This document shows positions 26,377-36,008 of a stretch of 64,000 nucleotides of DNA, piece after piece (position 1 is the first letter of the stretch; each line of letters starts with the position of its first letter). The stretch is taken from assembly GCF_963970025.1 (NCBI RefSeq), contig NZ_OZ018776.1, forward strand, positions 62,001 through 126,000, given 5' to 3'. The DNA is from Rickettsia helvetica (GTDB taxonomy: Bacteria > Pseudomonadota > Alphaproteobacteria > Rickettsiales > Rickettsiaceae). The notes under the pieces are model-generated. The model was not told the DNA's origin. It saw only the letters and a list, made by a program, of their open reading frames with translations, and made no database searches. Position numbers and translations under genes: made by a program.

Positions 26377-27637
26377 AAGGCGGTAAATATCTAATTAATA
26401 TATAAGCCGGTATAAAACAAAACCCTGCCACAATAAAAAAATAAGTCCAACCTAAATAAGTAGCTGCATAGCCTGAAATACTACCAAACAATATGGTACT
26501 AATATAAGCAATAGAAGTAATTAAAGCAATTTGGGTTATACAATATTTAGAACTACAGCATCTTAATTGGTAAGAAAAAAACGGCGATATAGTTAAGCCC
26601 TTGGTAAATTCTTGAAAAAAGACCGCTATATACAGACTTGTAATATCTCGATTATAAAAATAGAGAAATAAAAAAGATAGGCTAGATAAAGCATGATATG
26701 TTAATGCTTTTTTAAGCAAATAAGAATATTCATATTTTCGGCACAAAAACCCGCCTATAAAACCTCCAAGGATTGCAGCACACATACCGAAAGCTTTATA
26801 TCCAAGAGCTAAATCTTTCTTCGTATACCCGATATCGAGATAAAACATATTTGGCATAATTGAAAGAAAATTATCTTGAAGACGATATAGAAGCATGAAA
26901 CTAACAATTATTAGCCATTTAGGTTTCTTGATAAAGTCATAAAAAGCATGCCAAAATCTATCAAAATCATTAATAATTATCTTATCTTTAAATTTAAGCG
27001 GATAGATTATAATTAATAGTAATGATGGTATACATAAAATTGCCATAGCACGATAAACATCTCGCCAAAATATGATAGTTGATAAATATAATGCTCCTGA
27101 ACCTGCTATAAGTATACCAATTCTAAAACCTGTAGTACAAGCTGCCTCACTTATGCCCCAATTTTTATTTGTAATCAGTAACATCTGTGATGATTGAAGT
27201 AACATATCATAAATGGAAGAAAAAAATGCCACAGCTACTAAGCATAAAGCAAATGGTATAAAATGAGTATTAGGGTTAAAATTTGTTAGAACATATATAC
27301 AAAAAATACAACTAACCAAAGCAAGGATTAAACAATATTTATATCCTCGCTTACTTAAAGGAGAAAAACTTACTTTTTCAAGTAAAGGACCCCATAAAAA
27401 TTTAAATATATGAATAAAATTAACTAAACTAAAAAGCCCGATAGTGATTTTATCAAAACCAGATTCTCGAAGCCAAAAAGAAAGCGTTGAACCGGTAAGT
27501 AAATAAATTAAACCTCCGGGAAAAGAAATTATTAATATAAAGAAAATATTAGATATATATTGAAATCGTGAAAAATTTAAACTTATGAGCTTATTCTCCT
27601 TTTTTATATTTGTTATCCTAGCTAACTTGATCGTCAT
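26345..27637 (-). CDS. AmpG-like MFS permease
   Basis: The product is a 12-helix major facilitator protein with FPGGLIYLLTGSTLSFWLRE near its start and FLWGPLLEKVS between helices 2 and 3, the pattern of the AmpG muropeptide permease family, of which Rickettsia carry several paralogues. AmpG imports anhydro-muropeptides for wall recycling; the substrate of this paralogue is not known. Both methionines available at the N-terminus (27664 and 27637) lie inside a short RPE (27632-27669), and the conserved part begins only about 20 residues later. The C-terminus, VIPAKAGIH, is also encoded by an RPE-like end. So the gene's two edges seem rewritten by repeats. Start is uncertain. Confidence 0.75.
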   Translation of the reverse strand: MTIKLARITNIKKENKLISLNFSRFQYISNIFFILIISFPGGLIYLLTGSTLSFWLRESGFDKITIGLFSLVNFIHIFKFLWGPLLEKVSFSPLSKRGYKYCLILALVSCIFCIYVLTNFNPNTHFIPFALCLVAVAFFSSIYDMLLQSSQMLLITNKNWGISEAACTTGFRIGILIAGSGALYLSTIIFWRDVYRAMAILCIPSLLLIIIYPLKFKDKIIINDFDRFWHAFYDFIKKPKWLIIVSFMLLYRLQDNFLSIMPNMFYLDIGYTKKDLALGYKAFGMCAAILGGFIGGFLCRKYEYSYLLKKALTYHALSSLSFLFLYFYNRDITSLYIAVFFQEFTKGLTISPFFSYQLRCCSSKYCITQIALITSIAYISTILFGSISGYAATYLGWTYFFIVAGFCFIPAYILIRYLPPYVIPAKAGIH

Positions 27638-27669
27638 CGCGAGCGATCTTTGATCGCGTGGCAATGACG
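27632..27669. repeat. Mini RPE, 'cgtcatcgcgag...gcaatgacg'
   Basis: A 38-bp minimal version of the 'cgtcattgcgag' element with a central gatctttgatc palindrome. It overlaps the proposed starts of the ampG-like gene and sits 11 nt from the end of the upstream helicase gene. Confidence 0.75.
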
Positions 27670-27679
27670 TAAATCTAAA

Positions 27680-28924
27680 CTACGAGACTTTCTTTCTTTT
27701 ATTACTGTAACTGTTACCATCAAAAGTTTTTTTGTGATTATTATCAAAAGAATTAAACTTTTTACCGTCACCGCCGGCTCTTTTACCGAATGATCTTTTA
27801 CGGTTATTTTTATCACTTCTAAACTCACTGCGTGGCGTAGATTCTCCTTTATTTACTAGACGATCAATTGCACGCCATCTAATAACATCATCAGGAGAAA
27901 TAAAAGACAACGCATGTCCGGTAGCCCCTGCTCTACCCGTTCTACCTATTCTATGTAAATAATCTTCAGGACACATAGGTAAATCATAATTAATAACATG
28001 CTGTGTATGAGGAATATCAAGCCCACGAGCCGCTACATCAGTTGCTACCATTATTCTATGGTTTGACTTATGAAATGATAAAATTACTCTTTCACGTTGA
28101 CGCTGACTTAAATCACCATGTATAGCTTCTGCTTTATGATTTTCATATTTTAACATTTTAGCTAATTGATCGGCAGAGCGTTTAGTCTTCACAAAAATAA
28201 TTACCGATCCTTCCCTATTACCAAGTTGTTTAGTTAATTCACTAAATTTTTCTTTATCAGAAATATGTAGGGATTCCTGTTTTATTTCTGCAGCTGCTTT
28301 ATTAGTAGCACCTACCGTAATACGTACCGGATTGTTTAGATATTTTTGAGAAAGAGCAATAATATGTTTTGGCATAGTAGCGGAAAACATTAAAACTTGT
28401 CTTTTTTCCGGTAAAAATTTATTGATTTCGTCTAACTGTTCTTTCATCCCCATATCAAGCATTCTATCCATTTCGTCAAGTACGGTTATGCCTATACGAT
28501 CAATTTTTAGACTTTCCCTATTTAAGTGATCGATAATACGCCCCGGCGTACCGATAATCACTTTCGGATTCTTTTTTAATTGCATAAATTGTTTAGGCAT
28601 CGGTTCACCGCCTATCAAAACTGCACTATTAATTTTATAGGATGTAGTTACTTTATTTAAAGTACTGTGTATTTGCATTGCTAGTTCTCTAGTCGGAACA
28701 AGAATTAAAGCAGTAGTTTTATTTTTAATAAATGAATCAATTAACGGCAATAAATAAGCAAGAGTTTTTCCTGAACCCGTTTGGCTAGAAGCGAGTATGT
28801 CCGACCCCGCCATTGCAACCGGAATCGATTGCTTTTGTATTTCAGTCGGCTCAGTTATATTCATTGTCTCAAGAGCAATAATTAATTCTTCAGATAAATT
28901 AAAATTTTTCATTATATAATCCAA
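27680..28924 (-). CDS. rhlE: DEAD-box ATP-dependent RNA helicase (RhlE/DeaD-like)
   Basis: The 414-residue protein has both RecA-like domains: the Q motif (EIQKQSIPVAM), motif I ASQTGSGKT, motif II as DEMD (an unusual variant of DEAD), motif III SAT, and motif VI HRIGRTGRAG. A basic, asparagine-rich tail (about 365-414) is typical of RhlE-like helicases and probably binds RNA. It would unwind RNA in ribosome assembly or mRNA decay. Assignment to RhlE rather than another paralogue is a judgement from length and tail. No partner gene lies in the operon. Confidence 0.88.
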   Translation of the reverse strand: MDYIMKNFNLSEELIIALETMNITEPTEIQKQSIPVAMAGSDILASSQTGSGKTLAYLLPLIDSFIKNKTTALILVPTRELAMQIHSTLNKVTTSYKINSAVLIGGEPMPKQFMQLKKNPKVIIGTPGRIIDHLNRESLKIDRIGITVLDEMDRMLDMGMKEQLDEINKFLPEKRQVLMFSATMPKHIIALSQKYLNNPVRITVGATNKAAAEIKQESLHISDKEKFSELTKQLGNREGSVIIFVKTKRSADQLAKMLKYENHKAEAIHGDLSQRQRERVILSFHKSNHRIMVATDVAARGLDIPHTQHVINYDLPMCPEDYLHRIGRTGRAGATGHALSFISPDDVIRWRAIDRLVNKGESTPRSEFRSDKNNRKRSFGKRAGGDGKKFNSFDNNHKKTFDGNSYSNKRKKVS

Positions 28925-28964
28925 TATTAGTTTTAAATCAAAATATGCACATTATTGATTAGAC

Positions 28965-29103
28965 CTCTTACATAACCCATTTCTAAAGATAATTAAGACA
29001 TCGACTCTATCCTCTCATCCCCCCACACACTTAACTATAGTACGCTTGCGTAGAGTAGAAGTTCTTATTCCCTTTATAAGGTCAAGTTATGCAAGAGGTC
29101 TAT
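28965..29103. repeat. 139-bp palindromic repeat with 17-bp outer arms
   Basis: Outer ends 'tagacctcttacataac' and 'gttatgcaagaggtcta' are complementary at nearly every position. The interior contains gtacgcttgcgtag. The left arm also appears at 31-48 of this window. The remaining gene-free sequence to 29371 shows only a small hairpin agggcat/atgccct at 29272-29289. Confidence 0.75.
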
Positions 29104-29377
29104 TGTATAAAAAATAAGTTATAGTAAATTAAAATAACGACTTATATAATTATCCTGAATCAAAAAATATGCTTAACTAGATTACAAAACGCCAACTAAA
29201 TATATAAGACGATAATGAATAATGAAACTATTTTAGAATCTTATTCAAGCCAGAATAATATTATTAGATTTAGGGCATTTTCATGCCCTTTAGTAAAAAT
29301 AATTTATTATACTTAAAATTATATAGGTTGTTATAAGACAAAAACAAAGTATTTACTATTTTGATAAAGATGACTAG

Positions 29378-29409
29378 GCTACCCTAAATTATAAACAATT
29401 TTGGATAGC
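29378..29409 (-). terminator. Likely cspA terminator hairpin
   Basis: Arms 29378-29390 and 29397-29409 pair over 13 positions with one mismatch and one G-U pair that forms only in the minus-strand transcript, around a 6-nt loop. It lies 22 nt past the cspA stop. No good T-run follows. Confidence 0.45.
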
Positions 29410-29431
29410 TGCTTTGGTATTATAAATATAT

Positions 29432-29644
29432 TTATTTAATTCTGAGGTTAACAGCATAGGCTTTTCCTTGCTTTTCTTCAAGATCAAAAATTACATCTTG
29501 TCCTTCTTCAAGGCTATGTAACCCTGCAGCGTCTACGGCTGATTTATGTACAAACACATCTTTGCCGCCATTTTCCTGTTCAATAAATCCAAAATTCTTC
29601 GTAGAATTATACCACTTAACTTTACCTACTATATTTGTAGCCAT
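29432..29644 (-). CDS. cspA: Cold shock protein (CspA family)
   Basis: This 70-residue single OB-fold protein has RNP1 as KNFGFIEQ and RNP2 as VFVHKSAV, so it binds single-stranded RNA and DNA and melts mRNA structure. Rickettsia typically carries one main copy. A GG-containing Shine-Dalgarno (aaagg) lies just before the ATG. It is monocistronic. Confidence 0.95.
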   Translation of the reverse strand: MATNIVGKVKWYNSTKNFGFIEQENGGKDVFVHKSAVDAAGLHSLEEGQDVIFDLEEKQGKAYAVNLRIK

Positions 29645-29996
29645 AAAAACCTTTATTAGATAGAAATTACTTATTTGAACTTAACACACGCTTATAGTAA
29701 CTAAAACTTAAATTTTACTTTAAGCCTCACTTAAATATAAGAGCTGATAAAAATTCATTATGCAAAACTACCTTACCTTGCGGCATTTGTCAATAAACAT
29801 GTCAATAACATGCAAGAGAAAGTATTACTTTCTGAAACTAATCTATCATATTATTACTATTTTGTCACTATTTAAGTTAATTATCTAATAAATTAATGAG
29901 TAAACTAACTATTTTAAAGGGGTTTAATAACTTTTTCATATCAGACTAATATATTAATGATAAAAGTGCTTGCTTTTTTATATTTTTTTTATTAAT
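29645..29996. other. Gene-free stretch upstream of cspA
   Basis: I see no ORF or repeat here. It probably holds the cspA promoter and a long AT-rich spacer; several tracts such as ttatagtaact could be promoter parts, but none is convincing. Confidence 0.4.
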
Positions 29997-30025
29997 CTGT
30001 CACCGCGAATTAAATAGTATATAAT
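29997..30025 (+). promoter_or_regulatory. Candidate tRNA-Leu promoter
   Basis: CTGTCA (29997-30002) and a perfect TATAAT (30020-30025) are 17 nt apart, placing the start site about 12 nt before the tRNA 5' end. Confidence 0.55.
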
Positions 30026-30044
30026 ATTACTGTACACTGATCTT

Positions 30045-30130
30045 GCCCGCGTGATGGAATGGTAGACATAACGGACTTAAAATCCGTGGGGCGTAAGCTC
30101 TTGCCGGTTCAAGTCCGGCTGCGGGTACCA
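30045..30130 (+). tRNA. tRNA-Leu(TAA)
   Basis: This 86-nt class II tRNA has acceptor gcccgcg/tgcgggt, anticodon stem acgga/tccgt with loop cttaaaa (anticodon TAA), a long variable arm (ggggcgtaagctc), T arm ccggttcaagtccgg, and encoded CCA. Confidence 0.95.
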
Positions 30131-30985
30131 TTCGCCATTTTTGGGCAAATTCACGAGTGTATCAAACGGCGGACGCAGCATAAAGTCAAGCTTTTCAGGT
30201 TTCAATATTAAGTGATATTAATTGCCTGGTTCAGCTCTATCATATATTGATTCAAATCTTTTCTATTCATCAAATCCATATTTTTCAGCAAAAATCGTAG
30301 CTTTAGCTATAAAATCATGCTCTTCATTATTTAAATGCCCTAGTACTATGCCGTTTTTTATCACCGAATAAGTACTAATTTTAATAAACTCGGATGCTTC
30401 AAATGCACCAAGTACTGCCAATAATATTTTGTTAATAGCTTACACCGTGATAAGATATTTGGTGATGTTCACAAATTTACAAAGCCATTCCACACATCTT
30501 TAATAATAGCAGAAATTGGTAGGATAGAAGATAAAGAACAAACATTAAAGTAGAGTTTGCTGATAAATATAAACATAGCTCTGCTGTTTATAGCAAAGCT
30601 CACTTTGCAAGTATTCAAGAAGAAGGAGGCACAAAAAGACCTTATTCTATTTACAGAGAGTTTTAACCATGCATTAGACACGGCTAAATAACATAAAAGG
30701 TACTTGCCTAGCCTTTTAACAGCGGGTAACGCCTACCCCATACCTCCCCTAGCGATAGGAATTTTTAATGCATTTCTCTTCGTTTTGAGAATTGAAAGCA
30801 TAAAAAGCTTATAAATATAGGAGTTTTGAGTTGATCAATAAGAGTAGAAAACGAAATATGACATCTTGCCATTTCATAAATCATTAGTTACTTTTTACTA
30901 TAGATATTTTTATTTCTAATGTTAGTTGTAAAATTTATTTAGAATATATATAATTCATAAAAATTAATATAAGACCGTAATTATA
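30131..30985. other. Degraded accessory DNA with unrecognised coding relics
   Basis: No intact gene is present. Minus-strand codons at about 30290-30430 read GAFEASEFIKISTYSVIKNG and onward to a stop, coding-like but unknown. Plus-strand codons at about 30463-30665 read FHTSLIIAEIGRIEDKEQ, a stop, then AVYSKAHFASIQEEGGTKRP to a stop, also unrecognised. Sequence at 30745-30860 (cccctagcgatagg and onward) resembles 37325-37420 loosely. The whole block looks like mobile or conjugative-type debris behind a tRNA gene. Confidence 0.45.
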
Positions 30986-31837
30986 ATGAATAATAGCCAC
31001 GAACTAAATAAACTAGTAACTTTTAAAGATAAAGATATCAGAAGAATTTTTCATAATAACGAATGGTGGTTTTCAGTAGTTGATGTAGTAGGAGCGTTAA
31101 CTGATAGTACTACCCCACGTCGATATTGGTCGGATTTAAAGAGATAATTATCAGAAAATGAAGGATTTATTGAGTTGTACGAAAAAATCGTACAGCTGAA
31201 ACTTCTAAGTAGCGATGGCAAGCGTTATCAAACAGACTGTGCAAATACGGAATCCTTACTTCGTATTATTCAGTCTGTCCCTTCCCTGAAAGCAGAACCG
31301 TTTAAACAATGGCTTGCTGAAGTCGGTTATGAGAGAATCAAGGAAGTTTCTGACCCGGAAAAATCCATTGATAGAGCATGAGAAAACTGGAAACGACACG
31401 GTCGTAGCGAGAAATGGATTCAACAACGTATGATGGGACAAGAAACACGAAATAAGCTAACTGACTATTGGAAAAATCATGAAGTAACAAAAGAGAATGA
31501 CTTTGCCATATTAACTAATATTATTCATCAAGAGTGGGCAGGGGGGTTAAGCATTAAAGAGCATAAAAATATAAAAGGTTTGAAAAATCAAAATTTACGT
31601 GATCACATGAATGAAGCAGAATTGATATTCACTGCTCTTGCTGAATTATCTACTCGTCAAGTAGCAGAAACTAATAATGCAACAGGAATAGAAGAAAATA
31701 AAATTGCCGGTAAAATAGGAGGAGGAATAGCTAAAAAAGCTAGAGTGGCGTTGGAAAGCGAAATCGGTAAAAAAGTCATTTCTACCGAAAACTACTTATT
31801 ACCTAAAAACAAAAAAGTTAAAAAATTACTAAAATAG
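30986..31837 (+). pseudogene. dinD: BRO-N / DinD-like protein with two nonsense mutations
   Basis: One uninterrupted frame runs from ATG 30986 to TAG near 31837 apart from TAA at 31145-31147 and TGA at 31379-31381. The N-terminus (DIRRIFHNNEWWFSVVDVVG) is a BRO-N domain as in phage antirepressors. The middle (RHGRSEKWIQQRMMGQETRN) and C-terminal parts (TDYWKNHEV, NLRDHMNEAELIFTALAELS) match the DNA-damage-inducible protein D family. Restoring the two codons gives about 283 residues, the family's usual length. The lesions are single substitutions in an otherwise well preserved gene, so loss is recent. The largest surviving frame is 31430-31837. Confidence 0.85.
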
Positions 31838-32264
31838 TGAATATTACCAATCTAAAAGTTATCATTAAAAAATATCCCTATAAATATACTCATCTTGGTT
31901 TAAGCTCCCAAGTAAGTAAAGTTAAGTAGCAAAACAGCAGACCACCAACGCATTTAGGTGTTCATATTTTGTTAAATATATTTTGCTTTATTAGAACTTT
32001 TACATGAAAAATTTTTATTCAATCATTTCTATTTTAAAAAAGCAAAAAAATTTAAAACTAGTTATTATTAGCAATAATAATGCTGTAAAAATAAACATAA
32101 CTTGAAAATTTATTAAAAATGTAGTAATTCATTAACAATTTTAAATTAGAAAACAAAAATTAATATAAGACTTATTAACTTTTAGTGTTTTTTAACAGCA
32201 AAAATTTAGAATCCAAATCAAGATATTACTATAAATACAATTAAACAAAAAAGGACATAGAACA
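31838..32264. other. Gene-free AT-rich stretch
   Basis: I see no ORF, RNA or clear repeat. It may hold the promoter for the downstream gene at 32265. Confidence 0.5.
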
Positions 32265-32811
32265 ATGGAACTAAAAAAATTTGATACTCTACTCACTACA
32301 AATGATTTAGATAAGTTTAAAGAAGAGCATATTAAAGGAAGCGAGTTAGAAGAACAGTTTGTATCTAATTATATAAAAGCACATACGCAGGATAATGTTA
32401 CCTCTGAAGATGGTTTTTACAATATGTTACTTACCAATGCTATATTATTAGAAAATATTGATTTAATAAAACATATTTTAAGCTTATTTCATGAAAGTAA
32501 TATACTAGTTAATGTTAATCGAGAAAATTTTAGTCCTATTTCTGCTGCTCTCCTTAAGAAAAATGAACAAATTTTAGACTTAGTTGAACAATATATACAA
32601 AGTATGCCTGAAACTAACGAAAAAGTTAATTTAGTAGGAGATAGTTATTAAGTATATATGTTTAGCAACTTACACTCCTCCTAGTGGTATGACTCAGGTC
32701 GAGTGTTATAAGAAGTTTTTAGCTCCCTTATATACAGAAGAATCGTTGAAAGATTTGGCAGATTTAATAGGAGTGAACGATACTGAAGAGAATTCCGACT
32801 CCATAATATAG
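32265..32811 (+). pseudogene. Unknown small helical protein, probably frameshifted near its end
   Basis: The frame 32265-32651 encodes 128 residues. It resembles one or two ankyrin-like helical pairs (NAILLENIDLIKHILSLF, NFSPISAALLKKNEQIL) but without a clear ankyrin consensus. Immediately after its stop a different frame continues coding-like sequence (TYTPPSGMTQVECYKKFLAP ... VNDTEEN) to a stop at 32809-32811, so the ancestral protein was probably about 180 residues. The upstream part may still be expressed; a GG-rich site (aaaaaagga) precedes its ATG. Function unknown; ankyrin-type proteins in this genus are often host-interacting. Confidence 0.5.
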
Positions 32812-32823
32812 CTTTTTAAAAAA

Positions 32824-35694
32824 TTGAGAGGAAACCATATGAGTAAAAGTTATGATTATACTGATACAAAACGAGGTCTTAGAGTAACATATGAGGCAGA
32901 AATTACTGCACGTACAAAACCATTAGACGTTTTCGCAAAAGTATTTGCTAAAGACCCATATACAGCAATTGTCCAACCAATAGGTAGTAATAATTTATAT
33001 GTTAGTTTCCCTGAGCATAAGAAGAACGATAAACTTAATTCTATACCTGAAGATCAATGTAGAGAGTTAAAAACTGATCTTCAAAAAGTAGTGGAGACTC
33101 GCGCGATGAAGTGGTTCTTAAAGCTGCAAAGAAAACACTGTTTCTAAATGCCTATGCAAAGGGGAATCACATTTTAAAAAATATTATAGCTGAAGAATTG
33201 GCAAAGGCATAAACCCCGTCCGAAGACCATGATGACAAAGTACAAAAGCGTAAGTACCTTAACAAGATGGTAGAGATTGAAGAAGCACAGCATGTTGGTG
33301 AACGCAAAAATATTGATTATCTTAATAGTATATTTAAAGATGATAACGAAGCAGAAGCTTTCCTGGATAATCTTGTTACTAGGCGTTTCGAGGATTTCCT
33401 TAGTACAGATGAGCTAAAGCTTTTAGCAAAGTCCAGCATTAAAGATAAAACATTAAGGAAAGTGGCTTATATAGATGATTATAAGGCTAGGCATGTTGAA
33501 GCAAAAGGAGTAAGTTATGTAACTAGGGTACCAGAGAGAAGGGGAGGCAAGAATTTGACATAGGTTTAGCAAAGAGTAATAGTACCAGGAAGGTAGGGTG
33601 TTGTACCGGCTGTACTATAAAGTTTGAGGTCTTGGCTAGCAGAACTGAGCCGGCACAAAGGGTGGTTGTACATAGAACTGCTGATTATCCTAAAAACTTT
33701 CCTAAAAAAAATATAGCCCTTCTCCAAGTTTAACTCAAGAAGAGAAGGATAGTTTTTTTGAACCTCATACATTTGAAAATAATCAGCCTGGATTTTTACC
33801 ACGCGATCTTCTGGCAAGCAATATTAAAATCGGGCATATGTTAAGCAATAACATAGAAGCCCTAGAACAAAAAAACAAAGGTTTACAATCTCAAGTTAAT
33901 ACTCTAACCAAGGAAAAGCAGGGTGTTGTTGATAAAAGCAAAGAGCTTCAAAATCAGGTTAGTAAGCTTGAAAGCAACGTTACTCATGAACAAACTGAGA
34001 AAGAAAGTCTTAAAACCGAAATTGAGAAAGAAAAAACTAAGAATGTTAACCTATAAAAACAGCTTGAGGAAAGCGATAGTGCTAACAGAAAACTAAAAAA
34101 GGAAAACGGACTACAAGCTGAAAAAACACAACTAAGTAATGCAAAAGATTTACTGCAAAATGAGAACAAAGACCTAAGACAGGAAAAAGAGCAGTTAAGC
34201 ATTGACCTTTTAAAAGAAAGAAAAACTGCTGCAAGTCTAGAACAAAGCAATACAGAGCTACAATAAAAATACAACGGACTTTTGGATAGGTACAAGGGAC
34301 TTCTTGCTAAACATAACGAACTTGGTGCTAAACACAATGGGTTTGCTGATAAATACGACGGACTCGTCGATAAATACAATGCACTCGACACTAAACACGA
34401 AGAGCTCATCAATAAATATAACAGCCTCGTCGGTGAACATCACAAACTTATCGCTACACACAATAAGCTTGGCGATAAATACACCGATCTTGGTGCTAAA
34501 TACAGCGACCTCGGCGATAAGCTTACTCAATCTCTAGAAAAAATAAAATGTTAGAGGATGCTACACAAAAAATTGAGGTACTCCAATTAGAAAATGTTCA
34601 ACTTAAGAAAGATCTTGCAGAGGCACAAAAGCTAAAAGAACCATCTTTTGATGAATTTCTAGCTTAATTCTCCAAATTTAGCCTAGAACGGCAAGCAGCG
34701 GCGATTGAGTTTATTAAAAAACAGCAAGAAGCCACTAATCTTTAAAAAGCTTCTGAACAACCATCTTCTGATCTTGGTAATCAACATCTCACTCGTACCG
34801 AAAAAGAAAACATCACACATTTTGTGCCTCAAGAAGAGCTAAACGAAAAGGGAAAATACAATTTAAATGATCGTCTTGCTGCTGTAAACGATAACCAAGA
34901 GCTGCTCAGCAAATAGAGAAGCAGCGATTACAGCAAATATAGATATCAAAGCAATCGATGCTAAAAAATCTGTAGAAGCTGAAAAAATCGGTACTGTAAA
35001 GGTTAGAGCGGAGCACGATCATTCAACAGAACATGGAAGCAATAATCAGACTTTGATTACAGAAATTCAAGCAGGAAAGATTGACAAAAATACAGTAATA
35101 GCTATTGAGTGTAAGCAGTATGGTGAAAATCAGGGGATGAAAGATATAATTAAGATAGCAAATATATTAGAGCATAACGAGAAAAATCCTGATAATCCTT
35201 TAAAACTTCCTGAAAAGCTAGAAAATACCCTGACATTTCAAGATGCACTTTTATATAAAGCCGCCAAAGAAAATGGAATTAAAGTGATTAGTTTAGAAGG
35301 TAGGAATTTAGAGCATACAAAAGATTCTGCTTTATATAATGAAAATCGTAAACAATATATGACTGACGTGATTAATGAAGTTCGCAGTAAAAGGATATAA
35401 TGTAATTGCAACCGTTGGCTCTAGCCACAAGGTTAACTTAGAGAAAGCTTTAGAAAACCAGCAGAAACACGAGGCAGGATTTAGCCATATACCTGAGTGA
35501 TACAGCAAAAACTTTCAAAAAACAATCAAAAAGAAAATACTGGCTTTAGCAACCTACTCAAAGAAACATTACAAAAAGCTTCAGCTATTGCAAAAACAAT
35601 TCCAGTAGGAATGGTAAGTACTAGATTAACAAATAAAAAGGATATTTTACAACAACAATCCTTGAAAAATACACAGCTTAAAAAATTAGGATAA
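32824..35694 (+). pseudogene. Large coiled-coil protein with heptad tandem repeat, heavily degraded
   Basis: Open pieces in changing frames add up to one ancestral protein of about 950 residues. In order: an N-terminal domain (32824 on, SYDYTDTKRGLRVTYEAEIT); a helical segment with RDEVVLKAAKKTLF and KRKYLNKMVEIEEAQHV; a cysteine-containing stretch (VGCCTGCTIKFEVLASR); a long coiled coil from 33838; twelve 7-residue repeats at 34267-34518; more coiled coil; and a C-terminal domain at about 34915-35480. I count frameshifts near 33103, 33545, 33705 (in a run of A), 34548, 34905 and 35395 and in-frame stops near 33211, 34054, 34264, 34664, 34744 and 35498. The C-terminal domain has HDHSTEHGSNNQTLI, VIAIECKQYG and later VIATVGSSHKVNLEKAL, which remind me of the TIKI/TraB/ChaN-like fold; that is a guess. 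It may be two genes. Confidence 0.65.
34267..34518 (+). repeat. Twelve tandem 21-bp repeats encoding a heptad
   Basis: Consecutive heptads include KYNGLLD, RYKGLLA, KHNELGA, KYDGLVD, KYNALDT, KYNSLVG, KYTDLGA and KYSDLGD, consensus [KR]-[YH]-x-x-L-x-x. A Lys/aromatic-or-His at position 1-2 and Leu at position 5 repeat without interruption through 84 residues. It lies within the degraded coiled-coil gene. Confidence 0.9.
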
Positions 35695-36008
35695 AGCAGA
35701 GTCTAAGGTTCTCTGTATTATATTCCATGCTATTCAAAACAATTAGCTAATTCTGATAAATTTTATTGCATAATAAAAGTATTGCTTATTTGTGTTCTAT
35801 GGCTTGTTGCGGTTAGCAAATCGTACATTAACCTTTCAAGGTTTTAAATTATAATTTGCTAAGCAGATAATAATAACACGCATTTTATAATTTTGTCTAA
35901 AATCATCTGCTAGGGAGTACCATTAAAATTAAAACGCATAAGTCTCGACTTTCAACTGCAGCCCTAGAGTATTTAATAAAGAACCGATATTGTCGAAACT
36001 TGGATTAC

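Noticed and set aside
30469..30681. Minus-strand frame of 70 codons
   Set aside because: The plus strand carries the more coding-like relic; this is a shadow with no family match.
30045..31837. tRNA-Leu as an integration site for a genomic island
   Set aside because: I found no direct repeat of the tRNA 3' end further right and no integrase. The accessory debris starts after the tRNA, but evidence for an island boundary is lacking.
33566..33817. Minus-strand frame of 83 codons
   Set aside because: The plus strand here reads as part of the large degraded gene; the minus frame has no family or ribosome-binding site.
34267..34518. Possible CRISPR array because of evenly spaced 21-bp units
   Set aside because: There are no spacers; the units are contiguous, diverged and in frame with a protein repeat, and no cas genes are near.
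33984..34530. Minus-strand frames through the heptad region
   Set aside because: They consist of serine-, leucine- or valine-rich periodic sequence created by the 21-bp repeat on the opposite strand, not by a gene.
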